From the NCBI GenBank assembly GCA_042091275.1, contig JBELHR010000004.1, positions 1 to 64,000 on the forward strand: a stretch of 64,000 bases of DNA, written 5' to 3'. Shown here one piece after another: positions 42,938 to 52,255 of the stretch. Numbering within the stretch: position 1 is the stretch's first letter; each line of letters opens with the position of its first letter. The position numbers were made by a program, and so were the translations under genes. Below the pieces are notes generated by a model. That model did no database searches and was not told where the DNA came from. It worked only from the letters and a program-made list of their open reading frames with translations. Source of the DNA: JBELHR01 sp042091275. GTDB lineage: Bacteria; Bacteroidota; Bacteroidia; Flavobacteriales; Flavobacteriaceae.

Positions 42938-43861
42938 TTAAAAGAATCTTGGAGAAGTAAACCTCTGTCGCCTGCTCTGCAAGTCAAACAAGATGAAAAA
43001 TTCGTGAGAACTGAGGTTTGTCCCCATTAAATCTCCAACCCCATAATCGAAAGCATATCCAATTCTCAGGTTGTCCAAAACCTTCATATTAAACATGAGA
43101 GAAACCGAGGAATTGAAACGGTAAGAAATTCCAGTTTCAAAACTTTTATACCAAAGCAAACTGGTATTTAAGTCAAAAGAGGTTTCACCGGTCTCTGAAT
43201 ACCTCAACAAAAAGGAGGGTTTTATATCGACTAAACGATTAATTTCATAAACATAACCTCCGGTAAGGTATGCGTTTCTATTTTCTTGAATGCCTCCCAA
43301 TTCCTCATTGGAATATTTTAAAAACTTTGGAACAGATAGAGACAAATAAATCGATCGGTCTTGATAGTAAAGACCTGCACCCACATTCCAGTTAAAAACA
43401 TTTTGCAAATTGTTGTAGGCAGGATCTTGCGGATCAAAATAAGATCCATCAACAGAGTTTGCAGTTCCTCCAGCTTTAACCCCTAGAGACAGAGTCCCGG
43501 TGCTGTGAATCTGAATTTTATACGAAAAGTCCGCGTAGATATCTTGGGTTCTTTGAGGTCCGTTTTGGTCAGAAACTATAGAAATACCGGTTCCAAAACC
43601 CTGTAAATCTGAAAAATTAACAGGAGTACTAGCAGAAAAGGTAAAGGTCTTTGGACTATTGTCAAAGCCCAACCATTGAAGCCTTGTTCCCAAGGTAAAT
43701 TCAGCCGCCTCAACACTTCCAGCATAAGCCGGATTGATAATATTCATATTATACATATACTGGGTGTAGAGTGGCTCCTGTTGCGCATTTGCTCGAAACA
43801 GTACCGAGACCATAATGAGGCCTAAAACCTTTATTTTTGATTTAATACCCATAACTACCAT
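42938..43861 (-). CDS. PorP/SprF family type IX secretion membrane protein
   Basis: 307 residues with signal peptide (cut before QQEPLYTQ). The mature start QEPLYTQYMYNMNIINPAYAGS is the hallmark of PorP/SprF. A barrel with about 14 strands follows, ending RRQRFTSPRFF. SprF-type proteins accompany large adhesins with type B C-terminal domains and are needed to secrete or anchor them. It follows the adhesin-like gene with a 7-base overlap; an ATG at 43852 would remove the overlap and is equally plausible. Confidence 0.94.
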   Translation of the reverse strand: MVVMGIKSKIKVLGLIMVSVLFRANAQQEPLYTQYMYNMNIINPAYAGSVEAAEFTLGTRLQWLGFDNSPKTFTFSASTPVNFSDLQGFGTGISIVSDQNGPQRTQDIYADFSYKIQIHSTGTLSLGVKAGGTANSVDGSYFDPQDPAYNNLQNVFNWNVGAGLYYQDRSIYLSLSVPKFLKYSNEELGGIQENRNAYLTGGYVYEINRLVDIKPSFLLRYSETGETSFDLNTSLLWYKSFETGISYRFNSSVSLMFNMKVLDNLRIGYAFDYGVGDLMGTNLSSHEFFILFDLQSRRQRFTSPRFF

Positions 43862-46800
43862 TTAACATATACCCAATTCTTAGTAACTTTTTTATCCCCC
43901 TTGTTATAATCCAATAGATAATAATAAGTTCCTTCTTCTACCTTATCTCCTTTTTGATCCAATCCATTCCACCAAATGGCTTCTGAAAATTTATCTCCAT
44001 TATGTCTATACTCAAATACGGAATTACCCCAACGGCTAAAGATCTTTAGCTCAAAGTCTGGATATAAATTGACCAATCCATCGATTTTAAACTCATCGTT
44101 AATACCGTCGAGTATACCAGGAGAAATTCCCTTTATCAATTCGATCTCGCATGTATCTGCATCGAGGTAATCTACTACACCATCATCGTCGCAGTCGTCA
44201 TTGGTCAAATCTAGATCTGCATTAAAATCCTCCTCTATTGTGAGTTTCCCATCCCCATCATCGTCAGAATCTCTAAAATTCTCAAGCGAATCAAAATCCG
44301 TATCAATAACCAAAGAAGAAATATCTGTTAAGACATAAAAGTTTTGACCTTGATAATTCGCCTGTTCCTGAACACGGTCATCCAAACCATTTTGATCTAT
44401 ATCTACTCGGGAGAAATTAAAATCCATAAATCCGTCCTCGTCATAATCAAAGTTCTCCGTATGATCCAAAATCGAATCTCCATCACTGTCCGCATCTAAA
44501 TAATCCATCACCCCATCTCCATCGGAATCAACCGGGTCTGAAATACCATCACCAAATACCAGGTCTATACCCTGTTCACTGTATTCTCCGCTGTGACCAG
44601 CAAATCCATTTTGCGCTTCAATTGCATCTAAAATACCATCTCCATCTGAGTCCAAGTCTCGACTGTTTATCAAACCGTCTCCATCAAAATCAGAATCTCC
44701 TTCTACGCTGTTTAATATTCCATCATTGTCACTGTCCAAATCCGATTCTGCAGAGACACCGTCTCCATCAAAATCTTCAGCAACTACAATGGTTACTACT
44801 GCTTGATCTGTATCGCCATCCGCATCCGATATTTCGTAAATAAAACTCAACTCTCCAAAAAAGCTAGGCTCCGGAACAAAGAGAAAAGTATCGTCTCCTT
44901 GGGTATTCAAAGTTTCTTGATCCTCTATAGTCAGAAAGCCTTGATCTGGCACAGATATGAGGGTAATAGTGCCCTCTCCTGGACCGTCAATACCAAAATT
45001 ATCATTGATTAAAATTTCAAAAGTCGCGCTTGTATTTTGGAGGAGGGTATAGGTGTCGTCCACTGCAAAAGGCTTAAAATCTATTCGAACCTCAGCTTCG
45101 TCATCCTCGAGGTTTAGAGGGTGATCCTCAATTCTAGAATCCGGACTACTATCTACATCTGGAAGCGCAGAAGCGGTCAATTCCACCTGATCATTATAAT
45201 TTTCACCAGCGACAATTGTAGCCTCAAATGTCAATATCTCCGATTCGTCGGGACTGATACCTAGCGAAGCAATATCCCAAACAATAGTATTTCCTTCTAA
45301 TCTTCCCGAATCAGAAATAGTTGTAGCTTCAACTCGTAATCCTTCAGGTATATAATTTGTTATCTCCAAATCAGAGGCCACACTTGGACCCTTATTTTCG
45401 ACGAGAATCTCAAAATTTACCAGGTCGCCAAGTTGAGGGCGATCTGTCGTTTCATAAGACAAGTCAATCTCTATATCTACTGCATCCTCAGCTATGAATT
45501 CTGTTTCTATCGCTACGTTATTTGTAAGGTCTGGATCTTTGGTCTCGCCAATAACTGCAGATCGAATACCCAAGAACCCACTACTCTCCACAACAGCGCG
45601 AATTTCGAAGTTTTCTTCCTCATCTACTGCAAGGCCATCAATAAACCAAGAATATAAGATTTGACCCAAATCAATCTCTACTGCCTCTGGAGCAGAAGAA
45701 ATATATCTCAAATTTGGAGGGAGCCCATTAAAAACCGTAATATCAGGATCCGCAAAACTAGGTCCCAGATTTCTTACTCTAATTGCCACTAAAACAGTAT
45801 CTCCAACAAAAAAACGCCCTTGCCTATCTACTGTATTTGTGACGAGTTGCTGAATTTCCAAATCGCTTACAGGTATAGGATTAATTTCAATAACCGAAAC
45901 GTTATTAGAAAGCACATCGTCGTCAAACTCGATAGAAGCCTCTTGACGGTAGGAAGATTTATCTACCAAAACTTCCGCACTAAAACTAAACGATTCTGAC
46001 TGACCTGGCTCGATATCGGAAAGCGTGTAGGTCAACACGTTATCCGAGAGAGTTATGGTGTTTACATCGTAGTCAAAGACACTAAAACCATCTGGAACAG
46101 AAACGCTAACAACCACAGACTCTCCCGCTAACTGCGTACCTCTATTCTCAACAGTAACCGTAAATTCGATTGCTTCTCCTACATCCGCGTCTAAGCTCGA
46201 CAGGTAGCTGGTAGAAACCGTTTGACTTACGGCTAAATCCAACAAATCCGGGTTTGTTTGGGGACTTATTCCAGCGGAGGCAACATTATTTGACTCCTCT
46301 GTATCAAAGGTCAAATCCGAAGTAATTCTCGCAGTATTCGTGTAATTTAGATCGCCATCATTGACATTTATTTGCGCAAAAAAGGAGACTTCTCTCGATC
46401 CATCCCGTTCAATACCCTCTGGAATAGTCCAAGTCAGAATACTTGTAGACTGATCAAAACTCAAGGAAGAATCCAAATCCGTAGTAATCAAAGTAAATCC
46501 ATTTGGAATCAAATCTTCAATTATAATAGGCCCAACAACACTGACCTTATCGTCATTTGTAAGACTTAAAACAAATTCGACTAAATCCCCTTCTTGCGGA
46601 TCGTCGGATCCCAAGACTATGGACTTTCCAAGTGCCAAATCGTAATATGCGATTACTTCAATTTCAATGGAATCAAAATCGTTATCTCTGTCCGCATCAA
46701 ATTGGCCTGTACTTTCAATTCCAGCTCGGTTTGTATAAACCCCGAGATCGTTCGTCCTAGCTTGGACACGAAATCTTCTCGTGGTATCTGCCTCCAAATC

Positions 46801-47445
46801 AACTACATCCCAAGTGACTGTGTTTTCGTTAGAATTATATACACCATCTCGATTGGATGAAACATAAGTCAAACCATCGGGTAATGTATCTATTACTTTA
46901 AAGTTTTCCGCAGAATTAGGACCGCTGTTATAAACGGACATGCGGTAATCGACTATTTCATTTATACCAACTTGTGTCCTTTCGTTTACAAAACCATCGG
47001 TATAATTAGTGGACACCTCTTTTACAATTCTTAGGTCCGACTGTTTGAGAACAATAATTTCTTGCTCTGCAGAATCCTCTGTATCCTCCGACTCCAATTC
47101 GATTAAAAAAGTTCCTGTACCAACAATCTCATAAACCGCAGATTCTTGGGTAACTGTCTCTCCGGGAAGAACAGAGCTAAAAAACCTAGAACTTCTATTT
47201 GGCACCTCTGTTCCGTCGGGGAAAAAGACGACGAAATTAGGAGGGAATATGGTCACCACAGAAAAGTCCGTGATTTCCTGATCCGTGTTATTTGTAACGG
47301 AGAAAAACACATTGATCTTATCTCCTACCACATAAACCTCTCGGGAGACCCCATCCGTTCTTCTCACTTCTATACTTACATCAATATCCTGGGAATACCC
47401 TTGATAAAAACATAAAAACGCGAGAAAAAGAAGCCCTTTTTTCAC
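43855..47445 (-). CDS. Large secreted DUF11/TSP3 protein with gliding motility-associated C-terminal domain
   Basis: 1196 residues from the GTG at 47445, which puts a signal peptide first (MKKGLLFLAFLCFYQGYSQ). A TTG at 47505 would overlap the ompA-like gene and prepend 20 charged residues. Six DUF11-like beta modules (about 20-790, each with NxGP-type motifs such as VYNSGPNSAENF), one Ig-like module (FAVDDTYTLLQNTSATFEI), and a calcium-binding TSP3-like tract of DxDxDGI repeats (about 910-1080) follow. The type B secretion domain is at the end: ELKIFSRWGNSVFEYRHNG and GTYYYLLDY. The usual SPNGDGINDxF is SPGILDGINDEF. Likely a T9SS-exported surface adhesin paired with the SprF-like gene downstream. 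Confidence 0.9.
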   Translation of the reverse strand: MKKGLLFLAFLCFYQGYSQDIDVSIEVRRTDGVSREVYVVGDKINVFFSVTNNTDQEITDFSVVTIFPPNFVVFFPDGTEVPNRSSRFFSSVLPGETVTQESAVYEIVGTGTFLIELESEDTEDSAEQEIIVLKQSDLRIVKEVSTNYTDGFVNERTQVGINEIVDYRMSVYNSGPNSAENFKVIDTLPDGLTYVSSNRDGVYNSNENTVTWDVVDLEADTTRRFRVQARTNDLGVYTNRAGIESTGQFDADRDNDFDSIEIEVIAYYDLALGKSIVLGSDDPQEGDLVEFVLSLTNDDKVSVVGPIIIEDLIPNGFTLITTDLDSSLSFDQSTSILTWTIPEGIERDGSREVSFFAQINVNDGDLNYTNTARITSDLTFDTEESNNVASAGISPQTNPDLLDLAVSQTVSTSYLSSLDADVGEAIEFTVTVENRGTQLAGESVVVSVSVPDGFSVFDYDVNTITLSDNVLTYTLSDIEPGQSESFSFSAEVLVDKSSYRQEASIEFDDDVLSNNVSVIEINPIPVSDLEIQQLVTNTVDRQGRFFVGDTVLVAIRVRNLGPSFADPDITVFNGLPPNLRYISSAPEAVEIDLGQILYSWFIDGLAVDEEENFEIRAVVESSGFLGIRSAVIGETKDPDLTNNVAIETEFIAEDAVDIEIDLSYETTDRPQLGDLVNFEILVENKGPSVASDLEITNYIPEGLRVEATTISDSGRLEGNTIVWDIASLGISPDESEILTFEATIVAGENYNDQVELTASALPDVDSSPDSRIEDHPLNLEDDEAEVRIDFKPFAVDDTYTLLQNTSATFEILINDNFGIDGPGEGTITLISVPDQGFLTIEDQETLNTQGDDTFLFVPEPSFFGELSFIYEISDADGDTDQAVVTIVVAEDFDGDGVSAESDLDSDNDGILNSVEGDSDFDGDGLINSRDLDSDGDGILDAIEAQNGFAGHSGEYSEQGIDLVFGDGISDPVDSDGDGVMDYLDADSDGDSILDHTENFDYDEDGFMDFNFSRVDIDQNGLDDRVQEQANYQGQNFYVLTDISSLVIDTDFDSLENFRDSDDDGDGKLTIEEDFNADLDLTNDDCDDDGVVDYLDADTCEIELIKGISPGILDGINDEFKIDGLVNLYPDFELKIFSRWGNSVFEYRHNGDKFSEAIWWNGLDQKGDKVEEGTYYYLLDYNKGDKKVTKNWVYVKW

Positions 47446-47482
47446 TGTGTTATTTCCGAATATCTTTTTCAATTTTTTCAAT

Positions 47483-49060
47483 TTACAGCTGAGTTGGATT
47501 TTCAACTATTACAAATTCACTTCTTCTGTTTACTCCGTGCTCCTCTTCCGAGCAGGCATTGTTGTCATCACAATTATTCAATATTTCGGACTCTCCATAG
47601 CCCTTTGCCGTCAGTCGATCCGCCTCTATTCCTTGATCAATAATATACTCGCGGGTTCTGTTTGCCCTTCTTCCTGAAAGCCATAAATTGTAACCTGCTT
47701 CACTGCGCGAATCGGTATGAGATCCGATAGCAATCTTCATAGACGGATATTTTTTCATCGTTTCCACCACTCTATCCAATTCCATCATGGCTTGTTCTGT
47801 CAAATAAGAAGAGTTTAGCTCAAAGAAAATGGGATTCAAATTCAATTGCTCTTTTTCATTTTTGACAACGACTTCTTTTTCCAATTCAAAATCAAAAACA
47901 AGAACCTCTTTTAAATCGTCTCCTGTTTGCACTGGCTTGTCTTTTCTAAAGTATCCAAAATGATTTACCATAATAGTATAGCCCTCGTCACACCCAACGA
48001 CAAAAACGTAGTTACCTTCTTGATCCGTTATTGCACTATCCACCGCATTTCCAAAATCGTCGAGCAACAAAACCGATACATCTGAAAGAACCTCCCCACT
48101 ATCAAGAGCAGAAATTTGTCCCTCAATTAATTGCTGACATTCAAAATTTAAGGCACTTGTTTGCCTAAAGGAATACAGATCATCTCCTCCAACTCCTCCA
48201 TTGCGATTTGAAGAAAAGTAGCCGGTGTTTTCCTCTGGTCTGATGATAAGAGAAAAATCATCTTTTTCACTGTTAATAGGAGATTCAAGACTGACTGGCT
48301 CTGTGAAATAGGAGAGGACTTTACGAGATGCGTAAACGTCTAAACCTCCCATACCACCTGATCGATCAGAAGAAAAATATAAAACGGAATTACTCCCAAT
48401 AAAAGGAAAAGACTCTTTGTACTGGGAATTTACCTCAGGCCCTAGATTCTTCATTTCTCCGTAGGTCCCATCCTCATTTATGTCTATTTGGTAGATGTCT
48501 GTCCCGCCAAAAGAACCTGGTTTGTCCGAGGCTACATAAAGTGTTTTACCGTCTGGACTCAAAGCAGGGTGCGCAACAGAAAAGTTGTCGCTGTTAAACG
48601 GGAGGTCGATCATAGGACCCCATTGACCCGCTTCATCTTTGACAAACTTGTAAACTTTTAAATTGATCATCCCGTTATCCCCACGAACAAAATCACCTTT
48701 TCTTTGATTACTTTGTGTGATATACACTTGACTTAAATCTTTTGAAAAAACCAGATTCGATTCGTGAAAATTGGATAAAAAAGATGGCCTAAACCCTCTG
48801 ACGTCTGAAATAGTATCAAAACTTTGTATACCTCCGATATAGAGATTGTAAAAGCGATCCGAATCCTTTGGGTTTACCCAAGAGTTGGATCCCGTACCTT
48901 TTGAAGAAGAAAAAACGATTTTATCTTCTCCGTAATAGGCAGCACCAAAATTCGAATAAACATCATTAATATTGATGTTCTCGACCTCAAAACTAGGCTT
49001 GTTTTGAGAATACCCGGTAAATAGTATAAAGATACCTGTAAGTAGGGGTAAGAGCTTCAT
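47483..49060 (-). CDS. OmpA-family protein with PD40 repeats
   Basis: 525 residues. Signal peptide (cut after TGYSQ). WD40-like PD40 repeats (about 40-300; e.g. HPALSPDGKTLYVASDKPGSFGGTDIY, LYFSSDRSGGMGGLDVY). A carboxypeptidase-regulatory-like beta domain (about 315-385) follows. The C-terminal OmpA peptidoglycan-binding domain (about 405-525) has FFELNSSYLTEQAMMELD and IGSHTDSRSEAGYNLWLSGRRA. This layout resembles PorE and other envelope anchors. First gene of the OmpA, adhesin, SprF trio, with 37 bases to the chosen start of the adhesin. Confidence 0.93.
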   Translation of the reverse strand: MKLLPLLTGIFILFTGYSQNKPSFEVENININDVYSNFGAAYYGEDKIVFSSSKGTGSNSWVNPKDSDRFYNLYIGGIQSFDTISDVRGFRPSFLSNFHESNLVFSKDLSQVYITQSNQRKGDFVRGDNGMINLKVYKFVKDEAGQWGPMIDLPFNSDNFSVAHPALSPDGKTLYVASDKPGSFGGTDIYQIDINEDGTYGEMKNLGPEVNSQYKESFPFIGSNSVLYFSSDRSGGMGGLDVYASRKVLSYFTEPVSLESPINSEKDDFSLIIRPEENTGYFSSNRNGGVGGDDLYSFRQTSALNFECQQLIEGQISALDSGEVLSDVSVLLLDDFGNAVDSAITDQEGNYVFVVGCDEGYTIMVNHFGYFRKDKPVQTGDDLKEVLVFDFELEKEVVVKNEKEQLNLNPIFFELNSSYLTEQAMMELDRVVETMKKYPSMKIAIGSHTDSRSEAGYNLWLSGRRANRTREYIIDQGIEADRLTAKGYGESEILNNCDDNNACSEEEHGVNRRSEFVIVENPTQL

Positions 49061-49125
49061 TAAGGGTAGATATTAGATTGATTTCAGCTGTTCAAATAGC
49101 CTTCCATACGAATATAGGAATTTAT

Positions 49126-49869
49126 TTATAAACCCCTCTCTTTTGAGATAAGTTCGTATGCTTGCTGGACTTTTATAAATTTATCTTGGGCACCTTTTTT
49201 GTGTTCTTCTCCCATAGATGCAAGTTTATCCGGATGGTATTTTTTTACCATTTTTCTATAAGCAGCCTTTAAGTCCGCATCGGAAGCGGATTTAGATATT
49301 TCCAAAATTTTGTAGGCCTGGTCAGCAGAATCTACAAACATGGATTTTATACTTTCAAAATCTCGACTGTTTATGTATAAATAATTAGCGATCTTTTGGA
49401 GACTAATCATCTCTTTGGGATGAATTTGACCATCGGCATTTGCAATACCAAACAAATAGTGAAGCAATTGCAACCTCGAACTGTGATCGATATAGGAGCG
49501 TATTTGCATACAAACCTGCTTGGTGGAAACCTCCTTGGCTTTTACTATTTCCTTAAACAATCGAAAGGCTTTATTCGCTCTTTCTTTCCCGTACATTTTG
49601 ACGAAATAAGCACGGACATAATCCAACTCTCTCTGGTCAATTTTACCATCGGACTTTATAACAATGGACGATAAAATAAGAAGAGCGATTTCAAAATCAC
49701 CCGACTTTCCGGCATGATCCGAATACCGTTTATTTTGTTGGTCTACTTGAATATCTGATTTGCTAAATACATCAATCATATTACCCAATGCAAATCCTAA
49801 TATAGCTCCTATCGGTCCTCCCATAGAAAAGCCTATTCCGGCTCCGAGCCACTTTGTAAATTTTCCCAT
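49126..49869 (-). CDS. TerB/DnaJ-domain protein (DjlA-like)
   Basis: 247 residues. A glycine-rich hydrophobic N-terminus (GAGIGFSMGGPIGAILGFALGNMI, about 8-32) may associate with membrane. A TerB-like helical domain (about 55-165) follows, then a J domain (about 180-247) with the HPD motif in MVKKYHPDKLASMG. DjlA is a membrane DnaK co-chaperone, so partnership with DnaK is expected. Divergent from the bacilliredoxin gene. Confidence 0.92.
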   Translation of the reverse strand: MGKFTKWLGAGIGFSMGGPIGAILGFALGNMIDVFSKSDIQVDQQNKRYSDHAGKSGDFEIALLILSSIVIKSDGKIDQRELDYVRAYFVKMYGKERANKAFRLFKEIVKAKEVSTKQVCMQIRSYIDHSSRLQLLHYLFGIANADGQIHPKEMISLQKIANYLYINSRDFESIKSMFVDSADQAYKILEISKSASDADLKAAYRKMVKKYHPDKLASMGEEHKKGAQDKFIKVQQAYELISKERGL

Positions 49870-49960
49870 AATTTCGAGTTGAGGGTCAAATATAAACTTT
49901 AGCTATGGTTAAATAAATAAAAATATTTGCGATTTTGAACTAGGGCCATAATCATTGTTT

Positions 49961-49968
49961 ATCTTTGC
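49961..49968 (+). promoter_or_regulatory. -7 element for the bacilliredoxin gene
   Basis: TATCTTTG matches TAnnTTTG and ends 22 bases before the ATG at 49991. Confidence 0.65.
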
Positions 49969-49990
49969 ACATAATCTTAAAAAAGTATTT

Positions 49991-50401
49991 ATGTACCCAC
50001 CAGAATTAGTAAAACCAATGCGTGCGGAATTGACCAACGCTGGGTTTCAAGAATTACATACAGTTGATGCGGTAAACTCTGCAATTGCAGAGAACGGAAC
50101 GACACTTGTTGTTGTAAACTCGGTATGTGGCTGTGCAGCTGGTGCAGCTAGACCAGGAGTGTTACACTCTTTATTAGCGGATAAAAGACCAGATAATTTG
50201 ACTACTGTTTTTGCAGGTGTCGATGCGGAAGCAACAACTAGAGCTAGAGAGCTTATGTTGCCATTTCCTCCATCTTCTCCATCTGTAGCTCTTTTTAAAG
50301 ATGGCGAATTAGTTCACATGTTAGAACGTCACCATATTGAAGGAAGAGGAGCAGGAGACATCGCTCAAAACCTTGCTGCTGCTTACGAGGAGTTCTGCTA
50401 G
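49991..50401 (+). CDS. BrxA/BrxB family bacilliredoxin
   Basis: 136 residues from the ATG at 49991 (MYPPELVKPMRAELTNAGF). Thioredoxin-like fold with the family CGC motif at C46/C48 (NSVCGCAAGAARPG). In Firmicutes bacilliredoxins remove bacillithiol from proteins; many Bacteroidota encode bacillithiol genes too, but none is in this window. Monocistronic, ends in a strong terminator. Confidence 0.95.
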   Translation: MYPPELVKPMRAELTNAGFQELHTVDAVNSAIAENGTTLVVVNSVCGCAAGAARPGVLHSLLADKRPDNLTTVFAGVDAEATTRARELMLPFPPSSPSVALFKDGELVHMLERHHIEGRGAGDIAQNLAAAYEEFC

Positions 50402-50411
50402 AAAAATAGAC

Positions 50412-50419
50412 TATATTTG
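50412..50419 (+). promoter_or_regulatory. -7 element for the HD-domain gene, next to the brxA terminator
   Basis: TATATTTG, a perfect TAnnTTTG match, directly abuts the 5' arm of the bacilliredoxin terminator. Initiation about 4-7 bases past it would begin inside that arm. Confidence 0.5.
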
Positions 50420-50448
50420 AAGCACCGCCCTTAAGCGGTGCTTTTTTT
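50420..50448 (+). terminator. Rho-independent terminator of the bacilliredoxin gene
   Basis: Nine-bp stem AAGCACCGC/GCGGTGCTT (50420-50428 and 50435-50443), six-base loop and seven T. The next gene's ATG begins at 50449, right at the end of the T run. Confidence 0.9.
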
Positions 50449-51099
50449 ATGTCCAAAAACCATATTTCTCAAACCGTTGAATTTGTCAAAAACACCTTGG
50501 AAGGGGCCGAAGGCGGTCACGACTGGTTCCATATCGAACGGGTCTGGAACAATGCCAAGCTCATCAACAAAACCGAAAATGCCGACCAATTAGTAGTGGA
50601 ACTCGCTGCATTATTACACGATATAGCAGATAGTAAGTTTCACGATGGAGACGAGACTTTAGGCCCTAAAATCGCCAAAAACCACCTCCAAAAGCTCGGA
50701 TTAGACAAAGATAGAACAGATCATATTGTCAAAATAATTGAAAATATTTCCTTTAAAGGAGGCAATCACAGCACGCTGTTTGACAGTTCAGAATTTCGGG
50801 TTGTTCAAGATGCGGACAGGCTTGATGCCATTGGCGCTGTCGGAATTTCTAGATGCTTCAACTACGGTGGATTTAAAAATAGAAGTATTTACGATCCCGA
50901 GATCCCACCCAAGCTAGACATGACAAAAGAGGAGTACAAAAGCTCTACTGCCCCGAGCATCAATCATTTTTATGAAAAACTTTTGCTACTCAAAGACTCC
51001 ATGCACACCGATTCCGGTCGAGAAATCGCAATAGAAAGGCATCGCTTTATGGAATTGTTTTTAGAACATTTTTTTGCAGAATGGAAAGGAAAACAATAA
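50449..51099 (+). CDS. HD-domain phosphohydrolase
   Basis: 216 residues. The HD metal site is visible: H28 (HDWFHIERVW), H57-D58 (LAALLHDIAD) and an aspartate in VVQDADRLDAIG. The family (YedJ-like) hydrolyses phosphomonoesters or nucleotides, and the substrate is not known here. Its start abuts the terminator of the preceding gene. A lipoprotein gene follows 9 bases on. Confidence 0.9.
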   Translation: MSKNHISQTVEFVKNTLEGAEGGHDWFHIERVWNNAKLINKTENADQLVVELAALLHDIADSKFHDGDETLGPKIAKNHLQKLGLDKDRTDHIVKIIENISFKGGNHSTLFDSSEFRVVQDADRLDAIGAVGISRCFNYGGFKNRSIYDPEIPPKLDMTKEEYKSSTAPSINHFYEKLLLLKDSMHTDSGREIAIERHRFMELFLEHFFAEWKGKQ

Positions 51100-51108
51100 T
51101 TTCATCCC

Positions 51109-51492
51109 ATGAAAAAAATATATATCCTTTTTATAGCAGCGGCTTTGATGGGTTGCGAACAAAAACACAGCGTAGAAGACCAACAGAAAGATCAACTTTT
51201 TCTCTATTCAAAATACAAAGAGGTATTAGCCTATATCGCTCTTGAAGAAACCACTGAGGACTCCAAATGTGCGACTATGGGTATCGGAACAGATCCCTGT
51301 GGTAATTTTAAAGGTTATGTCAGTTTTCCAGTAACGACAGATAGAGACGAACTCGAGGATATAATCGAGGAGTATAACAATTTAGAAAAGAAATACAACA
51401 AGAGGTATTCTATAGAATCTCCATGCAAGAAAATCGCCCCTCCAAAAGAAGCGATTGTCTTCCGCGGATCTTGTAAGGCTGTTTTTAACTAA
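51109..51492 (+). CDS. Small lipoprotein of unknown function
   Basis: 127 residues. Signal peptide with lipobox ALMGC (C16). The mature part has four cysteines (C52 and C62 of SKCATMGIGTDPC, C107, C123), which could pair as two disulfides. It ends FRGSCKAVFN. Not recognised. Follows the HD gene by 9 bases and ends 8 bases inside the convergent enoyl-CoA hydratase gene. Confidence 0.8.
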   Translation: MKKIYILFIAAALMGCEQKHSVEDQQKDQLFLYSKYKEVLAYIALEETTEDSKCATMGIGTDPCGNFKGYVSFPVTTDRDELEDIIEEYNNLEKKYNKRYSIESPCKKIAPPKEAIVFRGSCKAVFN

Positions 51493-52255
51493 ATTTAGGC
51501 TTTCTCTTTTCCATAAAAGCCTGAGTTCCCTCTTTAAAATCAGGAGTATCAAAACAGGAACCAAAAGCGTGTATTTCTGCCTGAAAGCCATCTTTGTTAA
51601 AACCTGCATTTACGGCTTGAATTGCATTTGAAATAGCTGTAGAAGAGTTTCTAGCTATTTTTGAAGCTAATTTCGAACCAAAATTCACCAATTCCTCAGA
51701 GGATACTACATGGTTTACTAAACCTATTTCAAAAGCTCGCTCTGAACTGATCATTTGGGCAGAAAGAATCATTTCAAGAGCTCTCCCCTTCCCGACTAGT
51801 TGCGCCAAACGCTGGGTTCCTCCATATCCTGGAATCAAACCTAAGGTAACTTCTGGGAGACCCATTTTAGCCGATTCAGAAGCTATTCTGATATGTGCAG
51901 ACATGGCCAACTCCAAGCCTCCTCCAAGGGCAAAACCATTGACTAAAGCAATAACTGGCGTAGATAAATTCTCCACAAAATCAAATAACTTCTCTTGACC
52001 GAGCGCTGCCAATTCCTTTCCCTTCTCAGAATCGAATGAAGAGAATTCTTTAATGTCAGCTCCTGCCACAAAGGCTTTATCTCCGCTTCCTGTCAAGAGG
52101 ATTACACGGACCTCTGGATTCGAATCCAGCTCTTGAAAAGCAGTATGCAACTCATTAATAGTAGCTGCATTGAGAGCGTTTAAACTCTTTGGTCTATTGA
52201 TAAAAACAGTAGCAATTGCTTCTTGGATTTCTACGTAGATGTTTTCGGTTTTCAT
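51485..52255 (-). CDS. Enoyl-CoA hydratase/isomerase family protein
   Basis: 256 residues. Crotonase fold with the oxyanion-hole sequences AGADIKEF and GFALGGGLELAMSAHIRIAS, and the catalytic region GLPEVTLGLIPGYGGTQRLA. Hydrates trans-2-enoyl-CoA in fatty acid or amino acid breakdown. The short-chain assignment is by length and motifs only. The ATGA start overlaps the kinase stop, so it is the last gene of leuS-SemiSWEET-kinase-hydratase. Confidence 0.93.
   Translation of the reverse strand: MKTENIYVEIQEAIATVFINRPKSLNALNAATINELHTAFQELDSNPEVRVILLTGSGDKAFVAGADIKEFSSFDSEKGKELAALGQEKLFDFVENLSTPVIALVNGFALGGGLELAMSAHIRIASESAKMGLPEVTLGLIPGYGGTQRLAQLVGKGRALEMILSAQMISSERAFEIGLVNHVVSSEELVNFGSKLASKIARNSSTAISNAIQAVNAGFNKDGFQAEIHAFGSCFDTPDFKEGTQAFMEKRKPKFS

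Noticed and set aside
44120..44780. Dense short repeats resembling a CRISPR or satellite array
   Set aside because: The spacing follows the codons of the DxDxDG calcium-binding repeats of the adhesin; units are degenerate and in frame, with no constant repeat and spacer.
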